Assembly (NCBI GenBank): GCA_017694835.1
Contig: JADIMJ010000065.1
Coordinates: 49,644 to 113,643, forward strand
Direction of reading: 5' to 3'
Source of the DNA: Candidatus Cryptobacteroides gallistercoris
GTDB taxonomy: Bacteria; Bacteroidota; Bacteroidia; Bacteroidales; UBA932
Length of the DNA: 64,000 nucleotides
Both the position numbers and the translations under genes were made by a program. The notes under the pieces were generated by a model. The model worked only from the letters and a program-made list of their open reading frames with translations. It was not told where the DNA came from and made no database searches. Of this stretch, positions 26,412 to 36,163 are shown in pieces. How positions within the stretch are numbered: position 1 is the first letter of the stretch; every line of letters starts with the position of its first letter.

Positions 26412-27806
26412 CGAGGAAGAAGAGGCTGGATTGTCCGGTATCTCAAGGACATCGCCTTCCGCCACATCCTTCCTGACAAGATAATACATCTCGACCGGCT
26501 CAGAATGTTCCCCGTTCAGATACACGCCTTCTCCGGAAGCATCCGTGCCGTATGGCCAGAGGGCCGTGATAAGGAAGCCCGTGCCGTCCGAGGCTGTGAA
26601 CTGCTTTCCGAATATCTTGATGACAGTCCTGTTGAGATTGGCCGCAAAGCCGCTGAAGCCTTCGGCAAGAGGTATCTGCTCCCCGTATGTTTCGTCAAAC
26701 GGGAAATAAGTCACATCTGTGGCTCCTCCGTAGAATGTGCACCATGAATAATACTGCCACTCCACCCCGGAATCGGTTGTGATTGTCTGGGGCAGCGTGA
26801 TAGTGAATGCCCCGTATCCGTCGCCGTCATCAGCATAGCCGAGCCTGAGGGGGCTTGATGAATATTTGTTGCGGCTTCCTCCCCAGCCCCTCATCTCAAG
26901 GGCTCCGTCCGCCGCAGCGGAAATCGTCACATTGAAGATTTCTCCCTTGTCTTCAACAAAATATCCGCCTTCGGACCTGAGGGTAGCGGAAGTGACAAGA
27001 GTCCACTCGCCGATATAGTCATCCTTTTCAGCGGGGAAAGATATCGCGGACTGCAGGGATGCTGCAAAGAACTGATGACTGAAATACACATCAGACGATA
27101 CGGTTATTCCTGACAGGGTGTTGCTGACAGGAACTGCCGCAAAGCAGAAGTCCCCGTAGTTGGTGAAATTGAATCCGGGGGATTCTGCCGTCCCGTTCAT
27201 GATCAGCCCTGCCTCCACAAGCTCATCCCAGCCTACTCCATAATAATCGGTATAATACTGTATGTCTTCCTGAATCCATGCCCGGGCTTCGGCCATGCTT
27301 TCTACTGGTACGGCACTTACCCAATAATACACATCTTCGACGGATGTCTCTACCATTGCATGAGGATAGACATATCCGTCTGATGAATATTTTTCGACCG
27401 GAATGACCGTAAAGGACATGTCAGAGCCGCCTGCCGTAGTCACGCTGCCCTCAAACCAGTTTCTGGAAGTCTTTCCTTCCGCACGGGCGGCCACCCTCAC
27501 CTTGTACTCCACGGCAGGCTGCAGGGACGAGAGCGCAAACGATGTTTCCTCAATATTTTCAAATGCAACAGTCACAGTCGCCCCGTCCTCGACAAATGTG
27601 ACTTCATAGCGGTATCCGTCAGCTCCGCTGACCTCTTTCCATGAAGCAGTGAAAGATGTAGAGGTAATGTCTGAAAATATTACTTCAGGAGCCGCAGGCT
27701 CACCGTCTCCAGTCTGCTCCCCGGGTGTCTCCGGTGCGTCCGGATCAACATCGGAGCAGGCAAACGCCATCGCCGCCGATGCCATCAGCAAAAATATTTT
27801 TTTCAT
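26295..27806 (-). CDS. Fibronectin type III domain-containing lipoprotein
   Basis: 503 aa; lipobox AAMAFACSD; Fn3-like PEVIFSDITSTSFTASWKEVSGADGYRYEV. The 3' end overlaps the araC-like gene. Confidence 0.85.
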   Translation of the reverse strand: MKKIFLLMASAAMAFACSDVDPDAPETPGEQTGDGEPAAPEVIFSDITSTSFTASWKEVSGADGYRYEVTFVEDGATVTVAFENIEETSFALSSLQPAVEYKVRVAARAEGKTSRNWFEGSVTTAGGSDMSFTVIPVEKYSSDGYVYPHAMVETSVEDVYYWVSAVPVESMAEARAWIQEDIQYYTDYYGVGWDELVEAGLIMNGTAESPGFNFTNYGDFCFAAVPVSNTLSGITVSSDVYFSHQFFAASLQSAISFPAEKDDYIGEWTLVTSATLRSEGGYFVEDKGEIFNVTISAAADGALEMRGWGGSRNKYSSSPLRLGYADDGDGYGAFTITLPQTITTDSGVEWQYYSWCTFYGGATDVTYFPFDETYGEQIPLAEGFSGFAANLNRTVIKIFGKQFTASDGTGFLITALWPYGTDASGEGVYLNGEHSEPVEMYYLVRKDVAEGDVLEIPDNPASSSSLHFSVPQGSEAGMGLEELVEGGLVGEMKPVHNLFYRNI

Positions 27807-27837
27807 GTTTGTTCAGTATTATTATATCCCGGCTGAA

Positions 27838-28578
27838 TCAGAACCTGCTGATTGCCCTGAAAGGGTATTCTTTGGTCTTGTAGATTTTCTCCTGTTCAAG
27901 AGTATTGGTACCGGTAGCCATGTCGAATGCATATGCTATCTGTGGCCCTAACTCTCCTGAAGTCCAGTACAGGACATCGTCAAGCGGAACTCCGCCATGG
28001 GAAGTCAGGCAGGAGTTGAACCATGCCATGCACTCTTCCTCTGTCATTCCGGAGCTGCCTTCGGCCCGTGATGAGACGATCGCATTCTCATCTTCCGCAC
28101 CGTCTGGCACATGTCCCTTGAATGCCGCATATATCAGAGCCATCTCCTGGCTTGACGGCACATACCAGTTGTTCAGCCCGAGCACATTCTTGCTGTCCGC
28201 CCAGGCGAATCCAGGATAATTATCGTTCCAGTTATCCATTTCCCGGATAAGGGCACAGTTGTAGTCCCCGTTGGGTGCAGGCATCCCGTACATGACATTT
28301 TCGTTGACATATGACCATACTGTCACAATCTCATCCGTGGCCATGATATAGCCATGCTCACCTGTCTCGTCCACATTGAAGACCACTCCCTTCAGAAAGC
28401 CCTTCTCGTACCAGTCGCCTATGGAATACACAGGCTCCTCAACTGCAGGATTGTCCGTGTCGGGCTCTCCTGTCCCCGAGCCGTTTCCACCACTGTCAGG
28501 CAACGGCTCCTTGCCGCAGCCGGCCAGTACACCGGCCGCTGCGGCAACAGCCATTATGAAATACAATGTCTTTCTCAT
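27838..28578 (-). CDS. DUF1566-like lipoprotein
   Basis: 246 aa; lipobox GVLAGCGKE; ending YWTSGELGPQIAYAFDMATGTNTLEQEKIYKTKEYPFRAISRF resembles DUF1566/Fib_succ_major ends. Confidence 0.75.
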   Translation of the reverse strand: MRKTLYFIMAVAAAAGVLAGCGKEPLPDSGGNGSGTGEPDTDNPAVEEPVYSIGDWYEKGFLKGVVFNVDETGEHGYIMATDEIVTVWSYVNENVMYGMPAPNGDYNCALIREMDNWNDNYPGFAWADSKNVLGLNNWYVPSSQEMALIYAAFKGHVPDGAEDENAIVSSRAEGSSGMTEEECMAWFNSCLTSHGGVPLDDVLYWTSGELGPQIAYAFDMATGTNTLEQEKIYKTKEYPFRAISRF

Positions 28579-28583
28579 TGCCG

Positions 28584-30782
28584 TCAGTGTGTCTGATTAC
28601 TGTCATTCATCATTGCCTGACGCAGGAGCAGCTCATGAAGACGGGCGGCATCAACAGGCTTCATTTCGAATGCCGAAGCGGACCTGCCTGCCGACGGACT
28701 GAGAAGTCCCTCGGCATTGACCGAAAGCGAGGCCCCTTCTGAGGATGCTGAATCAGAGACCACGATCAAATCAAAGTCAATAGAGTCGGAATTCAGTCCG
28801 CCCTCTCCGGTCTCCGGCACAGCATAGACTATCTTGTACACGTCAGTAGGTATTCCGTTTGTATCATAGCATACGGCATACGCATACCAGATGCTGCCCC
28901 AGTTCACTGTTATAGGTGTCTGGCTTGAGAATTTATAGCCGATTCCTTCCTTCTGGAGAAGCTGAGCAAGCTCTGAGGCAGGCTTTCCTGCCCATTCGTC
29001 ATTGTCAATGAATGTCTTGACATAATATTTGTCCTTGGAGCCGCCCGGAAAACCCCAGATTCCGTACATTGTTGAACTTGTCTCAAAGAAATCCGTAGCT
29101 GCCACTTCCAGACTCAATGTAGCGAGACTTGCGGCGTCTGCAACAGTTGTAAATTCTTCAGTGACTGCGGATGTTGTGAATGTACCGTCGGCCTTCATTC
29201 CGAACAGATATACGACATATCCTGTACCAGGCTCAAGGTCAGTGAGTTCATACTCCGCAAACATTCCCACTCCTTCCAGCAGACTCCTTGAGAGGAATTC
29301 CTTCCGGTCCATCTGCGAAGCTGCGGAATGACTGTCGTTCCATTCTTCGAGGCTCGCATCAATGAACTCATTCATATCTTCCTGCAGATATTCATCCACA
29401 GTACCTCCGAAGTAGTCTACCTGGCTTTCAATCGACGCATATTCATCTGCTGTCATATAGTTGAACAGATATGTCTCATCATCATATCCTGACGAAGCGT
29501 CCACATTGACCGTAGCTGATGTCTTGGCCACATCGTACATGTAGATGCTGAAGTCTGCATCAGACATCAGAGCCCCGGCAGTGTGTACGGGAACCTTCAT
29601 AAGGTTGACCTTGCTTTCGTCAAGCTTTGGCGACCCGTCCGGAGAACATGCGAAGATGAGGAGCAGATAGTCCTCATCCGGAATCAGACGGGTGAACTCC
29701 ACATTGGCTGACCTTGAATGGATGTATTCAGAGATGTCTTCACCATTGGCAGTATAAAGTGCTCTTATGATATCAGCATCAGTATCCGTATCGGAGAAAT
29801 ACACCGACCTTTCCAGCATCACTGCGAAATTCTCGTCCTGTGCTGCGGAAATCGTCGCAGTAAATGTCACATCGGAAGCATTGCTACGGATGACCTCATA
29901 TTCATTCTTCGGAGTCTCCGAAGTCACCACTTCAATCACCGCAGCGTCCGTATATGCAGTCATGTCATTGGCCACGCCGACTGCGAAAACATAATATGCG
30001 CTCTCCGCATCAAGATTGATATATGACTCGCTGTCTGAAGACTCGCCGCGGACTGTCACCCCTGCCACGAACTGAGGGACAGAATACTCATCCTGATAAT
30101 ATGACTCATATGTCGCCGCAAGATACTGCTCCACAAAGGCAGGGACATTGGCCGGGTTACTGCCGCAATATTCCTCATAAGTGGCAGCAGGCATCACATC
30201 ATAGAAATAGAAGCATTCATCGTCAGAAGGCCTGACATTGACAGTAAACGAGCTTGAGGTCACATCGGTGGCCGTGATGGTGAAGTCTGTGTCCATGAAT
30301 TCCACCGCCGGAGCCCTGAATTCATATTCATTTACCGAAGTCAGGCTTTCTCCTTCAGTCGAAAGTCCGTATGCATAGAAGATATAGTCTGCGGCAGGAG
30401 CAAGCTCATAATAAATGTACTCCTGCTCCCCTCTCATCAGAGACTCGATGAGAAGCTGGTCAAGGGAAATGCCTTGAGAAGCGGCATACTGTTTGAAATA
30501 TTCGAGATTGTATTGCTGGAGTGCCTCTCCGTCTTCAAAATTAGCCTCGTAGTCATCCTTGGACATCAGACCGAAATAATAGGTCATGTTTTCATCCTCA
30601 GGAGAAATCTTCACGCCGAATGAACCCTGGGTAAGTTCAACTGTCTCAAATGCAAAGTCCGTCTCTTCGGCAGCCGGCGGATTCTGCCCCTGGTCCGGTC
30701 CTGCAGGTTCTTTCTTACACCCTGTCAGGACAATTCCCCCCCCAATCACAAGGAGGGAAGCATAAACAAAGAATTTTTTCAT
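28584..30782 (-). CDS. Large lipoprotein with at least three tandem Fn3-like domains
   Basis: 732 aa; lipobox VLTGCKKE; repeated TDFTITATDVTSSSFTVNV / ADFSIYMYDVAKTSATVNV / TDFAFETVELTQGSFGVKI segments. Confidence 0.8.
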   Translation of the reverse strand: MKKFFVYASLLVIGGGIVLTGCKKEPAGPDQGQNPPAAEETDFAFETVELTQGSFGVKISPEDENMTYYFGLMSKDDYEANFEDGEALQQYNLEYFKQYAASQGISLDQLLIESLMRGEQEYIYYELAPAADYIFYAYGLSTEGESLTSVNEYEFRAPAVEFMDTDFTITATDVTSSSFTVNVRPSDDECFYFYDVMPAATYEEYCGSNPANVPAFVEQYLAATYESYYQDEYSVPQFVAGVTVRGESSDSESYINLDAESAYYVFAVGVANDMTAYTDAAVIEVVTSETPKNEYEVIRSNASDVTFTATISAAQDENFAVMLERSVYFSDTDTDADIIRALYTANGEDISEYIHSRSANVEFTRLIPDEDYLLLIFACSPDGSPKLDESKVNLMKVPVHTAGALMSDADFSIYMYDVAKTSATVNVDASSGYDDETYLFNYMTADEYASIESQVDYFGGTVDEYLQEDMNEFIDASLEEWNDSHSAASQMDRKEFLSRSLLEGVGMFAEYELTDLEPGTGYVVYLFGMKADGTFTTSAVTEEFTTVADAASLATLSLEVAATDFFETSSTMYGIWGFPGGSKDKYYVKTFIDNDEWAGKPASELAQLLQKEGIGYKFSSQTPITVNWGSIWYAYAVCYDTNGIPTDVYKIVYAVPETGEGGLNSDSIDFDLIVVSDSASSEGASLSVNAEGLLSPSAGRSASAFEMKPVDAARLHELLLRQAMMNDSNQTH

Positions 30783-30948
30783 TGCTATAGATATTGAATT
30801 TGTAATAAGTTCGTTCTGAATTCAAAATTACAGAAAAATGATTCAATTACAAAACAAGAATCTGCTTATAAGATAGGCTTGCCAAATATAAATTAATGAT
30901 TGCCAATTGATTCAGGTATGATTAACATTTTTGTTGGTGACAGCGCGC

Positions 30949-30978
30949 CCGGTGGAGACCCAAAATGCTGTCCACCGG
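30949..30978. repeat. REP-like palindrome related to the 5660-5804 cluster
   Basis: CCGGTGGA (30949-30956) / TCCACCGG (30971-30978); 3' half TGCTGTCCACCGGCC compares with TGCTGTCCAACGGCC at 5681-5695. Confidence 0.65.
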
Positions 30979-30999
30979 CCATAACAGAAACTAAAAAGA

Positions 31000-31029
31000 G
31001 AGGGCGTGTCTTGCTTTTGACACGCCCTC
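31000..31029 (-). terminator. Rho-independent terminator of glyS
   Basis: GAGGGCGTGTC (31000-31010) / GACACGCCCTC (31019-31029), followed on the minus strand by TTTTTAG. Confidence 0.85.
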
Positions 31030-31049
31030 GTTTGGATATATCCGATTTC

Positions 31050-32591
31050 CTATTTCAGTTTCTTCAGAAGAGAAGTCATGCTCACGCGGTCATTGATGAG
31101 CTTGTGCAGATCCTCAATCTTCACCCTTTCCTGGGTCATGGTGTCGCGGTCGCGCACAGTCACGCAATGGTCGTTGAGGGAGTCATGGTCTACAGTGACG
31201 CAGAACGGCGTGCCGATGGCATCCTGACGGCGGTATCTCTTGCCGATGCTGTCCTTCTCGTCATACTGGCAGTTGAAGTCATATTTCAGTTCATCCATGA
31301 CGGTCTGGGCAAGCTCAGGAAGCCCGTCTTTCTTGATGAGAGGAAGCACAGCCACCTTCACCGGGGCAAGCGGAGCCGGAATGCTGAGCACTACCCTGCT
31401 TTCGCCGTTCTCAAGCTGCTCCTCATGATATGAATTCGAGAGGACTGCAAGCACCATCCTGTCAACTCCGATTGAAGTCTCGATGACATACGGGGTATAG
31501 CTTTCGCCGCTTTCAGGGTCAAAGTACTGGATCTTCTTTCCTGAGAATTTCTGGTGGTTCCCGAGGTCGAAGTCAGTCCTTGAATGTATGCCCTCGAGTT
31601 CCTTGAACCCGAACGGAAAATTGAATTCTATGTCAGTCGCCGCATTGGCATAATGTGCAAGCTTCTCATGGTCGTGGAAACGGTAGTTGCCGTCGCCCAT
31701 CCCGAGGGCCTCGTGCCATGCGAGACGGTTCTGTTTCCATGTTTTGAACCAGTCGAGCTCAGTACCCGGCTTGATGAAGAACTGCATTTCCATCTGCTCG
31801 AATTCCCTCATCCTGAAGATGAACTGGCGGGCCACAATCTCGTTTCTGAAAGCCTTTCCTATCTGCGCTATTCCGAAAGGAATCTTCATGCGCCCTGTCT
31901 TCTGCACATTGAGGTAATTGACGAAGATACCCTGCGCAGTCTCAGGACGGAGATAGATGACATTGGTATCATCGGAAGTGTTTCCGAGCTGGGTGCTGAA
32001 CATCAGGTTGAACTGACGGACTTCAGTCCAGTTCTTGGTCCCGGATATAGGGCACACAATCTCGCAGTCGATGATGATCTGGCGGAGCTCAGCAAGGTCA
32101 TTGGCATTGAGGGCCTCATTCATCCTCCTGCGCACCTCGTCGATTTTTGCCTTGTGGCGGAGCACATTCGGATTTGTCTCAAGGAATTTCTCCTCATCGA
32201 AAGTCTCCCCGAATTTCCTGCGGCCTTTCTCAACCTCCTTCTTTACCTTCTCCTCAAGCTTCGCTATATAATCCTCTATGAGGACATCGGCACGGTATCT
32301 CTTCTTGGAGTCCTTGTTGTCAATCAGAGGGTCATTGAACGCTCCGACATGGCCCGAAGCTTCCCATATCTTCGGATGCATGAAAATACAGGAATCGATG
32401 CCGACTATATTTTCATGAAGCCTTACCATTGCTTCCCACCAGTACCTCTTGATGTTGTTCTTCAGTTCCACACCCATCTGGCCGTAGTCATAGACTGCCG
32501 CAAGCCCGTCATAAATTTCGCTTGAAGGAAATATGAACCCATATTCCTTGCAGTGTGCGACCAGAGTCTTGAAAAGTTCATCCTGTGTCAT
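31050..32591 (-). CDS. glyS: Glycine--tRNA ligase (single-chain class II)
   Basis: 513 aa; YGFIFPSSEIYDGLAAVYDYGQMGVELKNNIKRYWW, YLRPETAQGIFVNYLNVQ, FIKPGTELDWFKTW, APLAPVKVAVLPL. Confidence 0.97.
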   Translation of the reverse strand: MTQDELFKTLVAHCKEYGFIFPSSEIYDGLAAVYDYGQMGVELKNNIKRYWWEAMVRLHENIVGIDSCIFMHPKIWEASGHVGAFNDPLIDNKDSKKRYRADVLIEDYIAKLEEKVKKEVEKGRRKFGETFDEEKFLETNPNVLRHKAKIDEVRRRMNEALNANDLAELRQIIIDCEIVCPISGTKNWTEVRQFNLMFSTQLGNTSDDTNVIYLRPETAQGIFVNYLNVQKTGRMKIPFGIAQIGKAFRNEIVARQFIFRMREFEQMEMQFFIKPGTELDWFKTWKQNRLAWHEALGMGDGNYRFHDHEKLAHYANAATDIEFNFPFGFKELEGIHSRTDFDLGNHQKFSGKKIQYFDPESGESYTPYVIETSIGVDRMVLAVLSNSYHEEQLENGESRVVLSIPAPLAPVKVAVLPLIKKDGLPELAQTVMDELKYDFNCQYDEKDSIGKRYRRQDAIGTPFCVTVDHDSLNDHCVTVRDRDTMTQERVKIEDLHKLINDRVSMTSLLKKLK

Positions 32592-32691
32592 AATATACTG
32601 TTAATTTATTGTTTCCATTTGTCACGGCATTGTCCGCCGGCATGAAATCAGAAGTGCAAAAATACTAATTTAATCAACACCGGAAGTCCGC

Positions 32692-33168
32692 TCAATAAAA
32701 AATCTCCGGGAAATGCGAAACTATACTTCCGTCTGCAACTTCCCTCAATGGCACCATCACGAAGTCCCTCTCCCTCATCAGATGATGAGGAACTTTCAGA
32801 TCAGGTTCATCCACAGTCTCCTCCCCGCAGAAAAGTATGTCAATGTCAATGGCTCTCGATTCATATATCCGCTTTCCGCCTTCATCGAACTTAGGTTCAG
32901 ATACATCCCTGCCAAGTCTTGATTCAATGGCCTTGCAGACACCGAGTATTTCCCGGCACGGCATGTCAAGGCTATAGACGACAACACAATTGAGAAACTT
33001 GTCCTCGCTCTCAAATCCCCACGGGTCCGTCTCTACGAAAGAGGATATCCTTTCATACCCTCTTCCGAATGCAGCGGACATCATTCTTATTGCAGCCTCC
33101 ATATTCTGCCTCCTGTTTCCGATGTTCGCCCCAAGAGAGAAGTATACCTCTTTGCATGTCCTTTCCAT
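32692..33168 (-). CDS. folK: 2-amino-4-hydroxy-6-hydroxymethyldihydropteridine diphosphokinase
   Basis: YFSLGANIGNRRQNMEAAIRMM...SRAIDIDILFCGEETVDEPDLKVPHHLMRERDFVMVPL; alternative upstream start at 33198. Confidence 0.94.
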   Translation of the reverse strand: MERTCKEVYFSLGANIGNRRQNMEAAIRMMSAAFGRGYERISSFVETDPWGFESEDKFLNCVVVYSLDMPCREILGVCKAIESRLGRDVSEPKFDEGGKRIYESRAIDIDILFCGEETVDEPDLKVPHHLMRERDFVMVPLREVADGSIVSHFPEIFY

Positions 33169-33222
33169 ATCAGGCAGAAAACGGTCAAAGCCAGTCATTG
33201 GAAATATTCATCCGTTTTGAGA

Positions 33223-33636
33223 CTATTCATCAAGACCCAGCTCGACGAGAGCCTCTTCAGACATCCTGCTCTTGTCCCATACAGGCTCGAACACAAGTTC
33301 TATCTTTGCGCTCACGACTCCCGGCACATCCTCTACAGCAGCCCTGACCGCATCCACCACATAGTCAGCCATCGGACAATTGGGGGCAGTGAGAGTCATC
33401 TGTATATATACATTGTGCCCCTCGTCGACCTTCAGTTCATATATAAGACCCAAATCATAGATGTTGACAGGAATCTCCGGGTCATATACCTGTCTCAATG
33501 CCATTATTATATCTCTTTCCAAAGCCATAAGCCTCTCCTTTCTGTCCTGATTATCCTTTGCGTCCTGATTATTCCTTTCTTCCGGGCTGTCTTCCTTTTT
33601 TGCTTTCTTTCTGAAAAACATCTGTCCAAAGTTCAT
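33223..33636 (-). CDS. MIP18/DUF59 family iron-sulfur assembly protein (SufT-like)
   Basis: 137 aa; VYDPEIPVNIYDLGLIYELKVDEGHNVYIQMTLTAPNCPMADYVVDAVRAAVEDVPGV. Confidence 0.92.
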   Translation of the reverse strand: MNFGQMFFRKKAKKEDSPEERNNQDAKDNQDRKERLMALERDIIMALRQVYDPEIPVNIYDLGLIYELKVDEGHNVYIQMTLTAPNCPMADYVVDAVRAAVEDVPGVVSAKIELVFEPVWDKSRMSEEALVELGLDE

Positions 33637-33679
33637 TCTTTCAAAATTTAAGATGCCCTTTCAGGCATACGGCCTTTTT

Positions 33680-34108
33680 CTAAAGGGATTGCGCTGCAAG
33701 TTCACGGATTTTGCCAATCATCGACACCAGTCCGTTTGCCCTTGTCGGAGACAGGTTTTCCTTCAGCCCTATCTTGTCCACAACCGAAAAATCCGAAGAC
33801 AGAATCTCTTCCGGAGTCCTTCCTGAATAAATCTTTATAAGCAGTGATATTATTCCCTTTGTGATGATGGCATCACTGTCTGCATTGAAGAATATTCTGC
33901 CGCCTTCCACCTTACAGTCAAGCCATACTCTTGATTGACAACCTTTTATAAGTTTTTCATCAGTCTTTTCCGACTCCGGGTAGTCTTTCAGGGATTTTCC
34001 GAGTTCTATGAGGTACTCATATTTGTCAAGCCACTCATCATACATTGAAAACTCGTCAATCACTTCATTTTCAATATCTTTCAATGATTTTTCCATATTA
34101 TCAGACAT
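33680..34108 (-). CDS. sufE: SufE family sulfur acceptor
   Basis: 142 aa; YEYLIELGKSLKDYPESEKTDEKLIKGCQSRVWLDCKVEGGRIFFNADSDAIITKGIISLLIKIYSGRTPEEIL. Confidence 0.94.
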   Translation of the reverse strand: MSDNMEKSLKDIENEVIDEFSMYDEWLDKYEYLIELGKSLKDYPESEKTDEKLIKGCQSRVWLDCKVEGGRIFFNADSDAIITKGIISLLIKIYSGRTPEEILSSDFSVVDKIGLKENLSPTRANGLVSMIGKIRELAAQSL

Positions 34109-34134
34109 TATTTTCAGCCTATTTCCATTTTCAG

Positions 34135-35391
34135 CTAACCCAACATTTTTATAGCCTTGTCAAGGCACTTCACGAAATATTCAGCCTCCTCCATAGTATT
34201 GTACGGAGCAAGCGAAGCCCGCAGCATTCCAGTGACGCCGTACCTGTCCATGAGAGGTTCGGCGCACATCTGCCCGGACCTTACGGCCACTCCCATCTTG
34301 TCAAGCAGAAGTGCAAGATCCTCATGATGCACTCCTTTCACAGAAAATGAAAACAAAGGTATTTTCTCTCCTGACTCTGCCCCGCAATCAAGACATGTCT
34401 TCTCCTTCTCAGGAATACCGTAGAGACGGATGCGGCCGTCAGACATGAAGTAATCCAGCAGAAAATCCCGCACACTGTCCGAATACTCTCCAAGGGCTGA
34501 ATCTGAATTCAACTTTTCTGCCAAGGCAAGAGCTGGCGTCAGAGTGGCAACGCCGGCAATATTCTGGGTCCCGGCTTCAAATTTCTGAGGCAGCGGAGCA
34601 TATGTAGTGCCGCTGAACTTCACAGTGCCCACCATCTCCCCTCCTCCCATATATGGAGGCATGGCATCAAGCAGACTTTTCTTTCCGTAAAGCACACCTG
34701 TTCCGGTGGCAGCATATATCTTATGTCCTGAAAAGGCATAGAAATCGCAGCCGAGGTCGCGGACATCCACCTTGCAGTGCACAACACCCTGCGCCCCGTC
34801 GACGAGCACCGGGACATTATGCCTGTGGCATACGGAGACAATGTCTTTTACAGGATTGACAATACCGAGTACATTGGAAATATGCGTCACGGCAACAATC
34901 CTCGTCCTGTCGGTCAGCATACCTTCAAGAAGCTCTACTTTCAGACGACCGTTTTCATCAACAGGCAGAACTTTCATGACAGCCTTCTTCCTCCTGCACA
35001 TCATCTGCCACGGGACAATATTGGAATGATGCTCCTCTTCTGTCACAATCACCTCATCATTTTCCGAAACAAAAGCCTCCCCGAATGAAAATGCCACAAG
35101 ATTGATTGACGCAGTCACCCCCGATGTAAATATTATACTGCTCCTGTCCGGAGCATTGATGAACTTCGCCACCGAGTCCCTTGCCTGTTCATAGGCTGAA
35201 GTAGCTTCCTCGGCAAGAATATGGACCGCCCGGTGAATATTGGCGTTGCAGCCTGATGTCATCCTCAGCCACTCGTCCATGACCTGTTGCGGACGCTGTA
35301 CAGTTGCGGCATTGTCAAAATACACAAGGGGCTTTCCGTATACGCGGCGCCCCAGAGCCGGGAACAACTGCCTTACTTCCGATACATCCAT
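34135..35391 (-). CDS. sufS: SufS-type cysteine desulfurase
   Basis: MDVSEVRQLFPALGRRVYGKPLVYFDNAATVQRPQQV...DFYAFSGHKIYAATGTGVLYGK...VAVRSGQMCAEPLMDRYGVTGMLRASLAPYNT. Confidence 0.96.
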   Translation of the reverse strand: MDVSEVRQLFPALGRRVYGKPLVYFDNAATVQRPQQVMDEWLRMTSGCNANIHRAVHILAEEATSAYEQARDSVAKFINAPDRSSIIFTSGVTASINLVAFSFGEAFVSENDEVIVTEEEHHSNIVPWQMMCRRKKAVMKVLPVDENGRLKVELLEGMLTDRTRIVAVTHISNVLGIVNPVKDIVSVCHRHNVPVLVDGAQGVVHCKVDVRDLGCDFYAFSGHKIYAATGTGVLYGKKSLLDAMPPYMGGGEMVGTVKFSGTTYAPLPQKFEAGTQNIAGVATLTPALALAEKLNSDSALGEYSDSVRDFLLDYFMSDGRIRLYGIPEKEKTCLDCGAESGEKIPLFSFSVKGVHHEDLALLLDKMGVAVRSGQMCAEPLMDRYGVTGMLRASLAPYNTMEEAEYFVKCLDKAIKMLG

Positions 35392-35493
35392 AATCAACAA
35401 AAAATTGATACCAATCACTGATTGAGCCTGCAAATTTAACAAAAACAATAATGAGTTGACATCGGTACAAATGATTTTTAAAATGATTATTAT

Positions 35494-35501
35494 TATTTTT
35501 G
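35494..35501 (+). promoter_or_regulatory. Putative -7 element TATTTTTG for ruvA
   Basis: TANNTTTG match, about 50 bp upstream of the ruvA ATG. Confidence 0.4.
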
Positions 35502-35550
35502 CCCCAATGATACAGGACATGGATAATAATGAAATTAATCAACTGACAAG

Positions 35551-36138
35551 ATGATAGAATATATCAAAGGAGAACTTGTTGACCTTTCCCCTACTGACGC
35601 GACCGTCGAATGCTGCGGAATCGGTTATCACATCCTGATTTCCCTGCAGACATTCAGCCAGCTGGAAAACCAGAAAAACATAAAGGTATATATTCACCAT
35701 TACCTCCGCGAAGACGAAGAACTGTATTATGGATTCGGAACCAAAGAGGAAAGAGAACTTTTCAGACTGCTTATCGGAGTATCCGGAATAGGAGCAGCCA
35801 CAGCAAGAATGATGCTGTCCTCAATGTCATCAGAAGAAATAAGAAATGCAATCATAGCCGAAGACATCAACAGGATAAAAAGCATAAAAGGCATCGGACT
35901 AAAAAGTGCCCAGCGACTGATTCTGGAATTGAAAGACAAAATTGTCAAAGGAGAAGGAAACGATTCATCCGCCATATTCAGCCGGCAGAACAATGCAATC
36001 ATTGAGGAAGCCGTCACAGCGCTGGTACTCCTCGGCTTCACAAAGGCAAATGTCAACAAGGCAGTAGCCGCAGTAATAAAGGAAAATCCAGAAGCAAATC
36101 TTGAATCAATAATTAAACTTTCTCTTAAAAAACTTTAA
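35551..36138 (+). CDS. ruvA: Holliday junction branch migration protein RuvA
   Basis: 195 aa; MIEYIKGELVDLSPTDATVECCGIGYHI; LFRLLIGVSGIGAATARMMLSSMSSEEIRNAIIAEDINRIKSIKGIGLKSAQRLILELKDKI. Confidence 0.96.
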   Translation: MIEYIKGELVDLSPTDATVECCGIGYHILISLQTFSQLENQKNIKVYIHHYLREDEELYYGFGTKEERELFRLLIGVSGIGAATARMMLSSMSSEEIRNAIIAEDINRIKSIKGIGLKSAQRLILELKDKIVKGEGNDSSAIFSRQNNAIIEEAVTALVLLGFTKANVNKAVAAVIKENPEANLESIIKLSLKKL

Positions 36139-36154
36139 AGTTCCACGTGGAACA
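36139..36154. promoter_or_regulatory. parS-like centromere palindrome (AGTTCCACGTGGAACA)
   Basis: Perfect GTTCCACGTGGAAC core, matching the TGTTNCACGTGNAACA ParB-site consensus at all but the first base. Confidence 0.75.
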
Positions 36155-36163
36155 ATTATAATT

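Noticed and set aside
31584-32525. 313-aa plus-strand ORF antisense to glyS
   Set aside because: Antisense shadow of a conserved glycyl-tRNA synthetase; no recognisable protein features.
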